DNA from: Rhizobium sp. Q54
Lineage (GTDB): Bacteria > Pseudomonadota > Alphaproteobacteria > UBA2966 > CAIVPW01
Reading direction: 5' to 3'
NCBI GenBank assembly: GCA_945889645.1
Contig: CAMDCA010000022.1
Coordinates: 1 to 33,955 of the forward strand
Length of the DNA stretch: 33,955 bases
The translations under genes were made by a program, and so were the position numbers. Under the pieces are notes generated by a model. The model had not been told where the DNA came from, searched no databases, and saw only the letters and a list, made by a program, of their open reading frames with translations. Positions 15,028 to 24,141 of this stretch are shown piece by piece. The first letter of the stretch is position 1; each line of letters starts with the position of its first letter.

Positions 15028-16098
15028 GTGGCCCAAACGAATCGCATTCGCGTTGCCGTCCTTGGCGCGTCCGGCTACACCGGCGCCGAGTTGCTGCGCA
15101 TCCTCGCGCACCATCCCGCAACCGAGATCGCGCTGCTCACCGCCGACCGCCGCGCCGGCAAACCGCTCGGTGAGGTGTTCCCGCATCTGAGCTTCATCAA
15201 GGCGCCGATGTTGCAGAACCTCGACGAGGTGGATTGGTCGTCGGCCGACGTTGATGCCGTGTTCTGCGGCCTGCCGCACGGCACGACGCAAATGGTCGTG
15301 GCGGCGATCTTTGCCGCCAAGCGCACCAAGAAGCTGCGCGTGTTCGACCTATCGGCCGACTTCCGCCTGCGCGACGCCGAGACGTACAAGACGTGGTACG
15401 GGCACGCCCATGAGGCTTTGGCGCTCCAGTCGCGCGCGGTCTACGGTCTCACAGAACACGCCCGCGCCGAAATCGCCAAGACCGACCTCGTCGCCTGCCC
15501 GGGTTGCTATCCGACGGCGGCGTTGCTGCCGCTGCTGCCGCTGCTGTCGGACAAGCTCATCGAACCCGGTGACATCATCATCGACTCGAAGTCGGGTGTG
15601 TCGGGCGCCGGCCGCGCCGAGAAGGAGGCGAGCCTCTACAGCGAAGTAACCGAAGGCATGCACCCCTACGGCATCGCCAGCCACCGCCACGCGCCGGAGA
15701 TCGAGCAGTCGCTCGGCGATGCCGCCAAGCAACCGATCACCGTCACCTTCACGCCGCACCTGGCGCCGATGAGCCGCGGCATCTTGTCGACCAAATATGT
15801 GAAGTTCGCCAACGGCGCCAAGCCCGCCGATCTGCACGCGGCCCTCAAGGCGCGCTACGCCGGCGAGCCGTTCGTCTCGGTGCTGGCGGACCAGCAGGTA
15901 CCATCGACGCGCATGGTGCGCGGCAGCAACCGCTGCGTCATGAACGTGTTCGCCGACCGCGTGCCCGGCCGCGCCATCATCGTCTCGGCCATCGACAACC
16001 TGGTGAAGGGCGCCGCCGGCCAGGCCGTGCAAAACATGAACGTGTCCTTCGGTTTCAAAGAGACCGACGGCCTCGCGCAGGAAGCGTTGTTCCCATGA
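15028..16098 (+). CDS. argC: N-acetyl-gamma-glutamyl-phosphate reductase
   Basis: A 356-residue NADPH-dependent reductase for the third step of arginine biosynthesis, converting N-acetylglutamyl phosphate to the semialdehyde. The nucleotide-binding loop is VAVLGASGYTGAELLR (residues about 9-24), the catalytic Cys160 lies in LVACPGCYPTAALL, and substrate/dimer motifs are seen in VSGAGRAEKEASLYSE, FTPHLAPMSRGI and NMNVSFGF near the end. The GTG at 15028 with AGGAG (15017-15021) is the start; the longer frame from 14920 overlaps the previous gene. Length matches the long-form ArgC of about 350 residues. Its stop overlaps the ATG of the carbonic anhydrase gene (ATGA), so the two are coupled. Confidence 0.96.
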   Translation: MAQTNRIRVAVLGASGYTGAELLRILAHHPATEIALLTADRRAGKPLGEVFPHLSFIKAPMLQNLDEVDWSSADVDAVFCGLPHGTTQMVVAAIFAAKRTKKLRVFDLSADFRLRDAETYKTWYGHAHEALALQSRAVYGLTEHARAEIAKTDLVACPGCYPTAALLPLLPLLSDKLIEPGDIIIDSKSGVSGAGRAEKEASLYSEVTEGMHPYGIASHRHAPEIEQSLGDAAKQPITVTFTPHLAPMSRGILSTKYVKFANGAKPADLHAALKARYAGEPFVSVLADQQVPSTRMVRGSNRCVMNVFADRVPGRAIIVSAIDNLVKGAAGQAVQNMNVSFGFKETDGLAQEALFP

Positions 16099-16736
16099 CG
16101 GCCACGAAGGATTCCAAGTCCGCTTCTCCCTCCCCCGTCGCGCCGAAGGCGCGCGAGCGCACGCCAGCGCGCTCCCCGCGCGACGCGGGGGAGGGCAGGG
16201 GCGGGGGGTCGTCCACGCACCAGACGGGAATTGTCCTGCCCTACAAGGGCGTGACACCCACCATCGCACCCGATGTCTTCATCGCCCCCACCGCCGCCGT
16301 GATCGGCGACACCCACATCGGCGCCGGCTCGTCCGTGTGGTTCGCCGCTGCCGTGCGCGGGGACGTCAACGAGATCCGCATCGGCGCGCGCACCAACATC
16401 CAGGACGGCACCACTGTGCACGTCACGACCGGCGGACACGGCACCTACATCGGCAACGACGTGACGGTGGGCCACAACGCCATCATCCACGCCTGCACCA
16501 TCGAGGACCTGTGCCTGATCGGCATGGGCGCGTGCCTAATGGACGGTGTGGTGGTGGAGAAGAACGCCATGGTCGCCGCCGGCGCTCTCGTGACGCCCAG
16601 CAAACGCATCCCGTCCGGTCAACTTTGGGCCGGCGCACCGGCGCGTTTCATGCGCGTACTGCTGCCGGAGGAACTCGCTGAGATCGCCGAGTCGGCGCAG
16701 CACTACGCGGAGCTGGCGCAGGCGTACCGCGGCTAG
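16095..16736 (+). CDS. Gamma-class carbonic anhydrase-like protein with repeat-derived N-terminal extension
   Basis: A 213-residue left-handed beta-helix protein with hexapeptide repeats. The core begins at about residue 40 (TGIVLPYKGVTPTIAPDVF). It shows SSVWFAAAVRGDVNEIRIG, TNIQDGTTVHVTTGG, GHNAIIHACTIEDLCLIGMG with the metal-binding His cluster, and AGALVTPSKRIPSGQLWAG, followed by a C-terminal helix. The fold gives zinc- or iron-dependent CO2 hydration in the gamma-CA/YrdA/PaaY group, but many members are inactive or of unknown substrate. The family is normally about 175 residues. The first ~38 residues are Ser/Pro/Arg-rich and coincide with a palindromic DNA repeat (16128-16195), so this extension looks inserted. 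The ATG overlaps the argC stop. Confidence 0.9.
   Translation: MTATKDSKSASPSPVAPKARERTPARSPRDAGEGRGGGSSTHQTGIVLPYKGVTPTIAPDVFIAPTAAVIGDTHIGAGSSVWFAAAVRGDVNEIRIGARTNIQDGTTVHVTTGGHGTYIGNDVTVGHNAIIHACTIEDLCLIGMGACLMDGVVVEKNAMVAAGALVTPSKRIPSGQLWAGAPARFMRVLLPEELAEIAESAQHYAELAQAYRG
16128..16195. repeat. CCTCCC/GGGAGG palindromic element inside a coding region, copy b
   Basis: Arms CCCTCCCCCGTCGCG (16128-16142) and CGCGACGCGGGGGAGGG (16179-16195) pair with one two-base bulge and enclose an inner GCGCGC...GCGCGC stem. The element is translated in frame as part of the N-terminal extension of the gamma carbonic anhydrase. The following GGGAGGG-CAGGGG-CGGGGG run resembles the sequence after copy c. Confidence 0.6.
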
Positions 16737-16742
16737 CATGCG

Positions 16743-17252
16743 ATGGCGGCCAACATCCGCGCGTGGTCGCCGGAAGACTCTGTCGCCGAGCTGACAGACC
16801 TGCTGCATGCCGCCTACGCGCCCCTCGCCGCGCGTGGCCTGAACCTTGTCGGCTTGACCCAGACGGATGAGATGACCGCGCGCCGCATCGCGCGCGGCGA
16901 GTGCATGGTCGCCGCGGACAGCGGCCATATCGTCGGCACCGTGCTGTTCGTGCGCCGTTCGCAGGATACCGAGTGGTACCGGCGGCCGGACGTCGGCGTG
17001 GTATTCCAGCTCGCCGTCCACCCCGATTTCCAGCGCCAGGGCATCGGCTCCCGCCTCATCGCCGCAGTCGAGCGGCGGGCGCGGGCGACCGGCTGCACGG
17101 ACCTCGCCCTCGATACCGCCGATTCGGCGTCGCATCTCATCGCCTGGTACGGCCGCCACGGCTTCCGCCGCGTCGGCCGCTTGCAGTGGCCCGGCCGCGG
17201 TCACCGCAGCGTGATCCTCAGTAAGCGCCTCGCAGGGGGCCGCCGGGGCTGA
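16743..17252 (+). CDS. GNAT family N-acetyltransferase
   Basis: A 169-residue single-domain GNAT protein. The acetyl-CoA-binding motif A is clear: VVFQLAVHPDFQRQGIGSRLIAAVERRA, with the Q/R-x-x-G-x-G/A loop RQGIGS. It is followed by LALDTADSASHLIAWYGRHGFRRVG, the usual last strand-helix pair. The substrate amine cannot be inferred. The ATG at 16743 lies 6 bases after the carbonic anhydrase stop, so the gene is in the argC-gamma-CA operon by position. The next gene starts 12 bases after its stop. Confidence 0.85.
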   Translation: MAANIRAWSPEDSVAELTDLLHAAYAPLAARGLNLVGLTQTDEMTARRIARGECMVAADSGHIVGTVLFVRRSQDTEWYRRPDVGVVFQLAVHPDFQRQGIGSRLIAAVERRARATGCTDLALDTADSASHLIAWYGRHGFRRVGRLQWPGRGHRSVILSKRLAGGRRG

Positions 17253-17264
17253 TAGGCTTTGACC

Positions 17265-18083
17265 ATGCTGCGCACTCTGATCCTCGCCTCCCTGCTGCTC
17301 GCCGGTCTCGGCCTTGGGCCGGCGCGCGCCCAGGACATGATCGATCAGCGCGGCGAGCGCCTCGGCACCATCGACACACTGATGCAGAACTTCCGCATCA
17401 TGGCGTTCGAAGGCGGCGCCAACTTCTATCGCTGGCGTGTGCCGGTGCGGGTGACATTGATCGGCGAGGCGGCCGAAACCTACCGCGGCGAAGTGCGGGG
17501 TCTGCTCGGCGAGTTCTCGATGCTGACCGGCATTTCGTTCCGTCTCACCGAGGACGCGGACGAAGCCAACATGCAAATCTTCTTCTCCGAGCGCGCCTAC
17601 TTCCAGAGCGCGGCCGCGCTCGCCTTCGCGCGTCCGCAAAACGTACTGTGCTTCACCAGCACGCGCTCGGATGGCGCGGGTGGCATCACCGTCGCCGTCA
17701 CCGTGATCCCGGAAGACCTGACGCCGCGCGCATCCCGCTCATGCCTGGCGCACGAGTTGATGCACGCCATCGGCTTCCGCGGCCACCCGATCAACACGTT
17801 CGACTCAGCGCTGCGCAATGGCATCGCCGCCGTGCGGCTGACGACCAACGACCGCATCTTGATCCGTGCGCTGTACGACCCGGCGCTACGCCCAGGCGGC
17901 AATTCGCAGAACATCCTGGCCGCGGCCACCACCATCGTCCGCAACCTGCTCGGCGAAGTGCAGGAGGCGACTGATCCGTTGGATGTCCTTGCCATGCGGA
18001 CCTACGAGGAACCGCCCGCGGTGGCGGTCGTTGTCCCGGTCGTCCTGCCGCCGAAGGATCCGCTGTCGAAGGACGCGCCCTAG
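17265..18083 (+). CDS. Exported DUF2927-like putative metalloprotease
   Basis: A 272-residue exported protein with signal peptide MLRTLILASLLLAGLGLGPA and cleavage near ARA-QD. The body resembles the DUF2927 family: an N-terminal region with NFYRWRVPVRVTLIGEA, then NVLCFTSTRSDGAGGI, and SCLAHELMHAIGFRGHP with a zincin-type HExxH at residues 163-167. Conservation of HELMH suggests a metal-dependent hydrolase, but no activity is established for the family to my knowledge. The ATG at 17265 is preferred to the TTG at 17259 because it starts the signal peptide. The gene follows the GNAT gene closely. Its stop codon is the first base of repeat A and overlaps the end of the convergent gene. Confidence 0.75.
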   Translation: MLRTLILASLLLAGLGLGPARAQDMIDQRGERLGTIDTLMQNFRIMAFEGGANFYRWRVPVRVTLIGEAAETYRGEVRGLLGEFSMLTGISFRLTEDADEANMQIFFSERAYFQSAAALAFARPQNVLCFTSTRSDGAGGITVAVTVIPEDLTPRASRSCLAHELMHAIGFRGHPINTFDSALRNGIAAVRLTTNDRILIRALYDPALRPGGNSQNILAAATTIVRNLLGEVQEATDPLDVLAMRTYEEPPAVAVVVPVVLPPKDPLSKDAP

Positions 18084-18671
18084 CCGGCGCCCCGCGCGCG
18101 GGTGTTGCCAGCCTGGGCGGGCGTGGGGATGAAAGCTACTTCCCGCGCGCGCTGCTCGATAAGCAGCCGCAAGCGCCGCACCCGTTCGGCGTGCGACTCG
18201 AGGGCGATGCGGTGTTCGTCGGACAGGTACTTCGCGCGCAGTTCGGGGTGCATCATCGTTGGAGGCGTGCGGAAGGTGACCGCCTCCCACCTTGGCTCGC
18301 GCGGCGATGCCGCGGTGAGCGCGTTGCTCCCAGTCCGCGACCGCCCTGGAAAATTGCGGCACGCCGCCAGTCTCGGTCATGCCCTGGCCATGGGCGCGCA
18401 GGGCGACGCCTTCTTTATGCAACTCAGCCAGCTGTTCCAGCCAGGGCCGCGCCCGGTGCCAACGGGCATAGCGCGCCGCGGCCCACGCCGCCCCCAACCC
18501 AAGCGAAAACGCCATCAGGACCGGGAACGCGGTCCAGCCATAGAGCCAGGCCTCAAAGGCCGAAGCGGCGGCCTCGGCCTGGCGCAGCCCGCCGGTTTCT
18601 CCCGTGATGGCAAACGCCAACCAGGCCACCGCCACGACCACGACAACGGCTCGTAGAATGACCTTGCGCAC
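18080..18671 (-). pseudogene. Hypothetical membrane protein, single-base frameshift
   Basis: From GTG 18671 (GGGGGA just upstream) the minus strand encodes a protein with two membrane segments (VILRAVVVVVAVAWLAFAI and about AFPVLMAFSLGLGAAWAAA). A cytoplasmic region follows: WLEQLAELHKEGVALRAHG, then VPQFSRAVADWEQ. Near 18316-18328 the natural reading moves to another frame, which continues sensibly as ALTAASPREPRWEAVTFRT, HPELRAKYLSDEHRIALE and a helical RVRRLRLLIEQRAREVAF, and stops at 18080-18082. Removing one base in the CAACGCGC stretch restores a protein of about 196 residues. I do not recognise a family. Assembly error and true decay are both possible. Confidence 0.5.
18081..18128. repeat. 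Stop-codon-associated GC-rich repeat, copy A
   Basis: The element starts with the TAG of the DUF2927-like gene and continues with GCCGGCGCCCCGCGCGCGGG, then TGTTGCCAGCCTGGGCG. The same sequence with few changes recurs at 24089-24141 and 26192-26241, each time beginning at the TAG of a plus-strand gene. Here it also encodes the last residues of the minus-strand frame. Confidence 0.65.
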
Positions 18672-18732
18672 GTTCCCCCGATGGTGGTGGGCCTACACCT
18701 CTGTAACCACAGCAGGTTGCGGCGCCAACTCC

Positions 18733-18750
18733 CTCTATCTATGGTATGAA
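18733..18750 (+). promoter_or_regulatory. 18-bp motif upstream of the OmpA-like gene
   Basis: CTCTATCTATGGTATGAA lies 75 bases before the ATG at 18825. A copy with a single change lies upstream of the aminotransferase gene (20366-20383). Both are preceded at variable distance by GTTGCGGCG. It contains -10-like TATGGT and TATGAA; with TTGCGG at 18719-18724 as -35, the spacer to TATGGT is 17 bases. Confidence 0.45.
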
Positions 18751-18785
18751 TCTCGCCTGGTATAGCTTCCGGCGGTGGGGATTCG

Positions 18786-18805
18786 CCGGCTCCAACAAGA
18801 GCCGG
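18786..18805 (+). other. Leader hairpin of the OmpA-like gene
   Basis: A perfect 7-bp stem, CCGGCTC (loop CAACAA) GAGCCGG, lies in the presumed 5' untranslated region, 19 bases before the ATG and just ahead of the GGGAG ribosome binding site. It could affect mRNA stability or translation; nothing more can be said. Confidence 0.35.
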
Positions 18806-18824
18806 TGGTGGGGAGCAAGCGGAA

Positions 18825-20273
18825 ATGAAGTACGCGAACGTTGCGCGCGGCGTATTGGTGCTCGGCGCTGTGGCGAGCCTTTCGGCTTGCTCATCGATGC
18901 CGAGCTGGACCAATCCGGCTAACCTGGCAGACAAGATTCTTGGCCGCGAAGACTCGCCGCCGCCGCCACGCGGAGGGTTTCCGCAGGTCGCTACGGTCCC
19001 ACGCACCGTTCCGGCTGCTACGACGCCGCCGCAGCGCGATGCCGCGACTGCCGGCCTCGCGGCTGATCGCGCCAACGCCCAGTACACCGCCGAGCAGTTG
19101 CGCCAAGGCGGTCAGATCGGCGCCGCCACGCCCGCAGCGGCTCCGGCTCGTGCAACGGCTCCGGTCCCTGCCGCCATGCCCCAAGTACAGGTGGCCCAGG
19201 CTGCGCTCCCGCCGGCCGTGCCGACCGCGGTCCGCCCGCCGGGGCCGGTAACGCCGGGCTTGGCCGTTCCCGATCTCGCCGTCCCGGTGCCGCCGGTATT
19301 CCAAGGTGGCCCGCAGGTCACCGTCGGTGCGCAGGCCCAACCGGTTCCGCCGCCGTTGGTCGCGGTAACCGGTGCCCAGGCGCTGACGACTCCCGCTCCG
19401 GCGCGAGCACTTCCAGCCCCGGCCGTACAGGTCCCGGCTGCTGCCGCGCCTGCTGCAGCCCCGGCACCCACGCCCGCACCGGCTCCGGTCGTTGCCGCCG
19501 CTCCGGTGCCCGCTCCGGCCCAGGTCGCGCCCCAGATCGCCCAGGCGCCGGCTCCGGCCGCGCCGGCGCGTGCGCCGCTCGTGCCGACAGCGCCGGCTCC
19601 GGCCGCCGCACCGGCGCCCGCTGCGCCGGCCGCACTGACCCAGGCGCAGGTTCAGCGCGTGCTGCCGACCCAGAACGCCGGTGGCCAGGACACCTTGGCG
19701 CGCACCTTTGCGCAGATGCTGGCCCAGTCTCAAGGCACCGTGACGGTCCTGTCACCGCTCGGTGGACCGCCGCCGGTGCTGGTGCCGCAGCCGCAGCAGC
19801 CAATTCCGCGCCCGGCCGCCGCCAACACTCCGTTCCCCAACGTCACGGTCGGCACCGCCAACGCGACGCGCCCGACCGTCAGCGCCGGCGGGACACCGCA
19901 ATTCAACGTCGCCGCGACCGGGCGTCAGGCCGCGTTGGTCATGTTCAACCATGACTCGACCCGCCTGACCGCCGACGCCATGCGCAGCATTCGGGCCATC
20001 GCCGACCAGTACAAAGCGCGCGGAGGCAAGGTGCACGTGGTCGGCCACGCCTCGATGCGGACCAAGGACATGGCCGTCGACAAGCACGTGATGGTCAACT
20101 TCAAGGTCTCGGTCGATCGCGCCCAAGCGGTGGCCGCGGAATTCCTGCGTCTCGGTGTGCCGCCCGCTGCTCTGGTGGTGGACGCAGTCGGCGACAGCCA
20201 GCCGCGCTTCCTTGAGGCCATGCCGGCAGGCGAGGCGGGCAACCGCCGCGTCGAAATCTTCCTCGAGGCGTAG
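18825..20273 (+). CDS. OmpA-family lipoprotein with long Pro/Ala-rich linker
   Basis: A 482-residue predicted lipoprotein. The signal ends in the lipobox Leu-Ser-Ala-Cys (Cys22). Residues about 60-330 are low-complexity, dominated by Ala, Pro, Val and Gln. The C-terminal OmpA-like peptidoglycan-binding domain spans about 365-482: VMFNHDSTRLTADAMRSIRA, VHVVGHASMRTKD, SVDRAQAVAAEFLRLGVPP, VVDAVGDSQP and the final GEAGNRRVEIFLE. It probably tethers a membrane to the cell wall across a flexible linker, as Pal-type proteins do. GGGAG lies about 10 bases before the ATG at 18825. A short motif and a hairpin precede it. The Ala/Pro linker encodes no precise tandem repeat that I could define. Confidence 0.85.
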   Translation: MKYANVARGVLVLGAVASLSACSSMPSWTNPANLADKILGREDSPPPPRGGFPQVATVPRTVPAATTPPQRDAATAGLAADRANAQYTAEQLRQGGQIGAATPAAAPARATAPVPAAMPQVQVAQAALPPAVPTAVRPPGPVTPGLAVPDLAVPVPPVFQGGPQVTVGAQAQPVPPPLVAVTGAQALTTPAPARALPAPAVQVPAAAAPAAAPAPTPAPAPVVAAAPVPAPAQVAPQIAQAPAPAAPARAPLVPTAPAPAAAPAPAAPAALTQAQVQRVLPTQNAGGQDTLARTFAQMLAQSQGTVTVLSPLGGPPPVLVPQPQQPIPRPAAANTPFPNVTVGTANATRPTVSAGGTPQFNVAATGRQAALVMFNHDSTRLTADAMRSIRAIADQYKARGGKVHVVGHASMRTKDMAVDKHVMVNFKVSVDRAQAVAAEFLRLGVPPAALVVDAVGDSQPRFLEAMPAGEAGNRRVEIFLEA

Positions 20274-20365
20274 GCGTCACTCGGCGGCCGCCACCGTTCG
20301 GCCACCTTGGGCTGCTCTATTGCGGGGATGCAGAGAGTTGCGGCGTGTGGACACTCCGCGCGCCA

Positions 20366-20383
20366 CTCTATCTGTGGTATGAA
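20366..20383 (+). promoter_or_regulatory. 18-bp motif upstream of the aminotransferase gene
   Basis: CTCTATCTGTGGTATGAA lies 48 bases before the ATG at 20431 and differs from the site at 18733-18750 by one base. It may be the -10 region of a shared promoter class or an operator; the upstream GTTGCGGCG is further away here than at the first site. Confidence 0.45.
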
Positions 20384-20430
20384 CAGCGCAAGGTCACGAC
20401 TGCCTACGGTGTAGGACCGCCGCAGTCGCC

Positions 20431-21696
<1,266 letters not shown>

Positions 21697-21742
21697 CGAG
21701 CCTCCGTCGCGCGGAGAGCGCGCAAACCAAGAAACCGCAGCC

Positions 21743-23035
21743 GTGACCGAAGCACTGCGGGTTGGCCTCGCCGGGCTGGGAACAGTTGGCGGCGGGGTGG
21801 TGAAACTCTTGAGCGAGCATCGCGGGCTGCTGGAAGCGCGCGCCGGTCGGCTGATCACGCTGGTGGGCGTCGCGGCGCTGGAGATGCCCGCGGCACTAAA
21901 ACCGCTGCTGAAGGGCGTCCCCTGGTACGACGACGCACGCAAACTTGCCGCGTCGCCGGACATCGATGTCATGGTCGAACTCATCGGCGGCGCCGACGGC
22001 ATCGCCAAGCAGATTGCTGAGACCGCCCTCGGTGCCGGCAAGGCCCTGGTGTGCGCCAACAAGGCGCTGATCGCCAAGCACGGCATCGCCCTGGCGACGC
22101 TCGCCGAGCAGAAGGGCGTCGCCCTGCAGTTTGAGGCCGCCGTCGCCGGTGGCATCCCGATCCTGAAGTCGATGCGCGAAGGCCTGGTGGGCAACAAGTT
22201 CAGCCGGGTCTACGGCATCCTCAACGGCACCTGCAACTACATCCTCACCGGGATGGAAGAGTCGGGCCGCGACTTCTCCGAAGTGCTGGCGGAAGCGCAG
22301 AAGCTTGGCTACGCCGAGGCCGACCCGGCCGCCGATGTCGATGGCCACGACGCGGCCAACAAGCTGGCGATCCTGACCTCGCTCGCCTTCGGCACGCCCG
22401 TGTCGCTCAGTTCGATCTACGTCGAGGGCATTCGCAGCGTCAGTGCGCTCGACATCGATTTCGCCGCCCAACTCGGCTACCGCATCAAGCTACTCGCCAT
22501 CGCGCGCATGACCGACCACGGCCTGGAGCAGCGCGTGCACCCGTGCATGGTCGACTGCGACAAGCCGGTGGCCCAGGTTATGGGCGTGCTCAACGCCGTT
22601 GTCGCCGAAGGCGACTTCGTCGGCCAGACCGTGTTCGAGGGCCCGGGCGCGGGTGAACGCGCCACCGCCTCGGCGGTGGTCTCCGATCTCGTCGATGTCG
22701 CCCGCGGTCACACCGCGCCGCCGTTCTCGGTCCCGGTCGCCAAGCTGGCGCCGTTGCCGGTGGCGTCGATGGACAGGCATGTCGGCGCCTACTACGTGCG
22801 CCTCGTCGTGCGCGACCAGCCCGGCGTGCTCGCCGAAGTTGCGCGCATCTTTGCCGCCGAACAGGTATCGATCGAATCCGTGCTGCAACGCGGCCGCGCG
22901 CCGGAGCAGAACGTGCCGCTCATCCTCACCACCCACGAGTGCGTGGAAGCCGCGATGATGCGGGTGCGCGATCATTTAGCCAAGCTGCCGGCTGTTGTCG
23001 AAAAACCAGCGTTCATCCGCATTGAAGAACTGTAA
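21743..23035 (+). CDS. hom: Homoserine dehydrogenase
   Basis: A 430-residue enzyme that reduces aspartate semialdehyde to homoserine in threonine, methionine and isoleucine synthesis. The NAD(P)-binding loop is GLAGLGTVGGGVVKLL (about 8-23). Further marks are VELIGGADGIAKQIAE, LVCANKALIAKHG, the catalytic-domain block GIPILKSMREGLVGN with ILNGTCNYILTGMEESG, and EADPAADVDGHDAANKLAIL containing the conserved Asp and Lys. A C-terminal ACT domain begins at about 350 (YYVRLVVRDQPGVLAEVARIF), so allosteric inhibition by threonine is expected. The start is GTG at 21743. glpX follows about 50 bases downstream, as in many Alphaproteobacteria. Confidence 0.96.
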   Translation: MTEALRVGLAGLGTVGGGVVKLLSEHRGLLEARAGRLITLVGVAALEMPAALKPLLKGVPWYDDARKLAASPDIDVMVELIGGADGIAKQIAETALGAGKALVCANKALIAKHGIALATLAEQKGVALQFEAAVAGGIPILKSMREGLVGNKFSRVYGILNGTCNYILTGMEESGRDFSEVLAEAQKLGYAEADPAADVDGHDAANKLAILTSLAFGTPVSLSSIYVEGIRSVSALDIDFAAQLGYRIKLLAIARMTDHGLEQRVHPCMVDCDKPVAQVMGVLNAVVAEGDFVGQTVFEGPGAGERATASAVVSDLVDVARGHTAPPFSVPVAKLAPLPVASMDRHVGAYYVRLVVRDQPGVLAEVARIFAAEQVSIESVLQRGRAPEQNVPLILTTHECVEAAMMRVRDHLAKLPAVVEKPAFIRIEEL

Positions 23036-23083
23036 TCCGCACACGTCGCGTTGCGGACCCAGTGGGGCCGGGGGGCACTCCAT

Positions 23084-24091
23084 ATGAGCCACGTGGACAG
23101 CCTGTTCATGCCTGAGAACACCAAGCTCGATGCTGCCATGTCGATCGACCTCGTGCGCGTGGTCGAAGCCGCCGCCGTTGCCGCCGCACGCCTCGTCGGC
23201 CGCGGCGACGGACAGGCCGCGGATGCCGCCGCGGCTGCCGCGATGCAAAAAGCCCTGCGTCAGGTTTCGATGCAGGGAAAGATCGTCATCGGCGAAGGCG
23301 CACGCGGATCCGTGCCAGCCCTCTACACCGGCGAGGCGGTCGGTGCCGGTGGTGTCGCGGCCGACGTCATCGCCGATCCGTTGGAGTGCACGACTCGCGC
23401 CGCCCGGTCTGGTCCGGACGCCGTATCGTTGATCGCTATCGGCGCCCCCGGCGCGTTCCTGCCGGCGCCGCCCGTCTACATGGACAAGATCGCGGTCGGC
23501 CCGTTGGCCGTCACCGCCGATATCAGCCTCGATGCACGGCCCGAGGACAACGTGCGTGCCGTCGCCGCCGCACTTGGCCGCCAGCCGTCGGAAGTCACCG
23601 TGTGCGTGCTCGATCGTCCGCGCCACGCGCAGATTGTTCAGAGCGTGCGCGCTGCCGGCGCGCGCGTGCGCCTGATCGGCGAGGGTGACGTGGTCGGAGC
23701 CCTGTTGCCGTCGCTATCCGATTCCGGCGTGGACCTCTATCTGGGCACCGGCCGGGCGCCCGAGGGTGTGTTTGCCGCCGCCGCCTTGCGCGGTCTCGGC
23801 GGGCGCGTGCTCGTCCGCTTGGCGCCGCGCAACGACGAAGAACGCGCGCAGCTGAACGCCGTCGGTATCAGTGACTTCCACCGGATCTACGGCACCGACG
23901 ACCTCGCCGCCGGCGACGTTATCTTCGCTGCGGCCGGCGTGACACCCGGCCCCCTGTTGGACGGCGCCCACATCGGCCTGACCCACGCCTACACGCACTC
24001 CGTCGTCATCCGCTCGCGCACCAACTCGGTGCGCTGGATCAAGACCCATCACCGCCTGGACGAAAACGGCAACCTTCGGCTCGGGAATTAG
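23084..24091 (+). CDS. glpX: GlpX-type class II fructose-1,6-bisphosphatase, divergent active-site loop
   Basis: A 335-residue GlpX-family protein. The family layout is complete: LVGRGDGQAADAAA, IVIGEG, ADPLECTT, PVYMDKIAVG, VCVLDRPRHA, LIGEGDVVGA, RAPEGVFAAAALRGLGGRV, NDEER, VIFAAAGVTPG and HSVVIRSRTNSVRWI. It would dephosphorylate fructose-1,6-bisphosphate (and possibly sedoheptulose-1,7-bisphosphate). Two conserved loops differ from the E. coli and typical alphaproteobacterial form I recall: GEGxxDEAPML is GEGARGSVPAL here (residues 70-80), and DPLEGTT is DPLECTT. The metal-binding Asp48, Glu71, Asp98 and Glu101 positions remain. The ATG at 23084 has a G-rich ribosome binding site. Repeat B begins at its stop codon. 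Confidence 0.88.
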   Translation: MSHVDSLFMPENTKLDAAMSIDLVRVVEAAAVAAARLVGRGDGQAADAAAAAAMQKALRQVSMQGKIVIGEGARGSVPALYTGEAVGAGGVAADVIADPLECTTRAARSGPDAVSLIAIGAPGAFLPAPPVYMDKIAVGPLAVTADISLDARPEDNVRAVAAALGRQPSEVTVCVLDRPRHAQIVQSVRAAGARVRLIGEGDVVGALLPSLSDSGVDLYLGTGRAPEGVFAAAALRGLGGRVLVRLAPRNDEERAQLNAVGISDFHRIYGTDDLAAGDVIFAAAGVTPGPLLDGAHIGLTHAYTHSVVIRSRTNSVRWIKTHHRLDENGNLRLGN

Positions 24092-24141
24092 CCAAGGCCC
24101 CGCGGGCGGGTGTTGCAAGCCTGGGCGCGTGCGGGCGGCTA
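24089..24141. repeat. Stop-codon-associated GC-rich repeat, copy B
   Basis: Begins with the TAG of glpX, then GCCAAGGCCCCGCGGGCGGG and TGTTGCAAGCCTGGGCGCGT. It ends within the stop codon of the small minus-strand gene. It has the same core as copies A (18081-18128) and C (26192-26241). Confidence 0.65.

Noticed and set aside
16536-17639. Long minus-strand frame (367 codons) under the carbonic anhydrase, GNAT and DUF2927-like genes
   Set aside because: It covers three well-supported plus-strand genes; long antisense frames are expected at this GC content.
18102-18656. Plus-strand frame over the frameshifted membrane protein
   Set aside because: The minus strand gives two membrane helices and helical cytoplasmic sequence, whereas the plus translation is Arg/Ser-rich without motifs.
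19080-19700. Apparent tandem repeats in the Ala/Pro-rich linker of the OmpA-like protein
   Set aside because: Low complexity from Ala/Pro codons (GCTCCGGC-like words) without a definable period.
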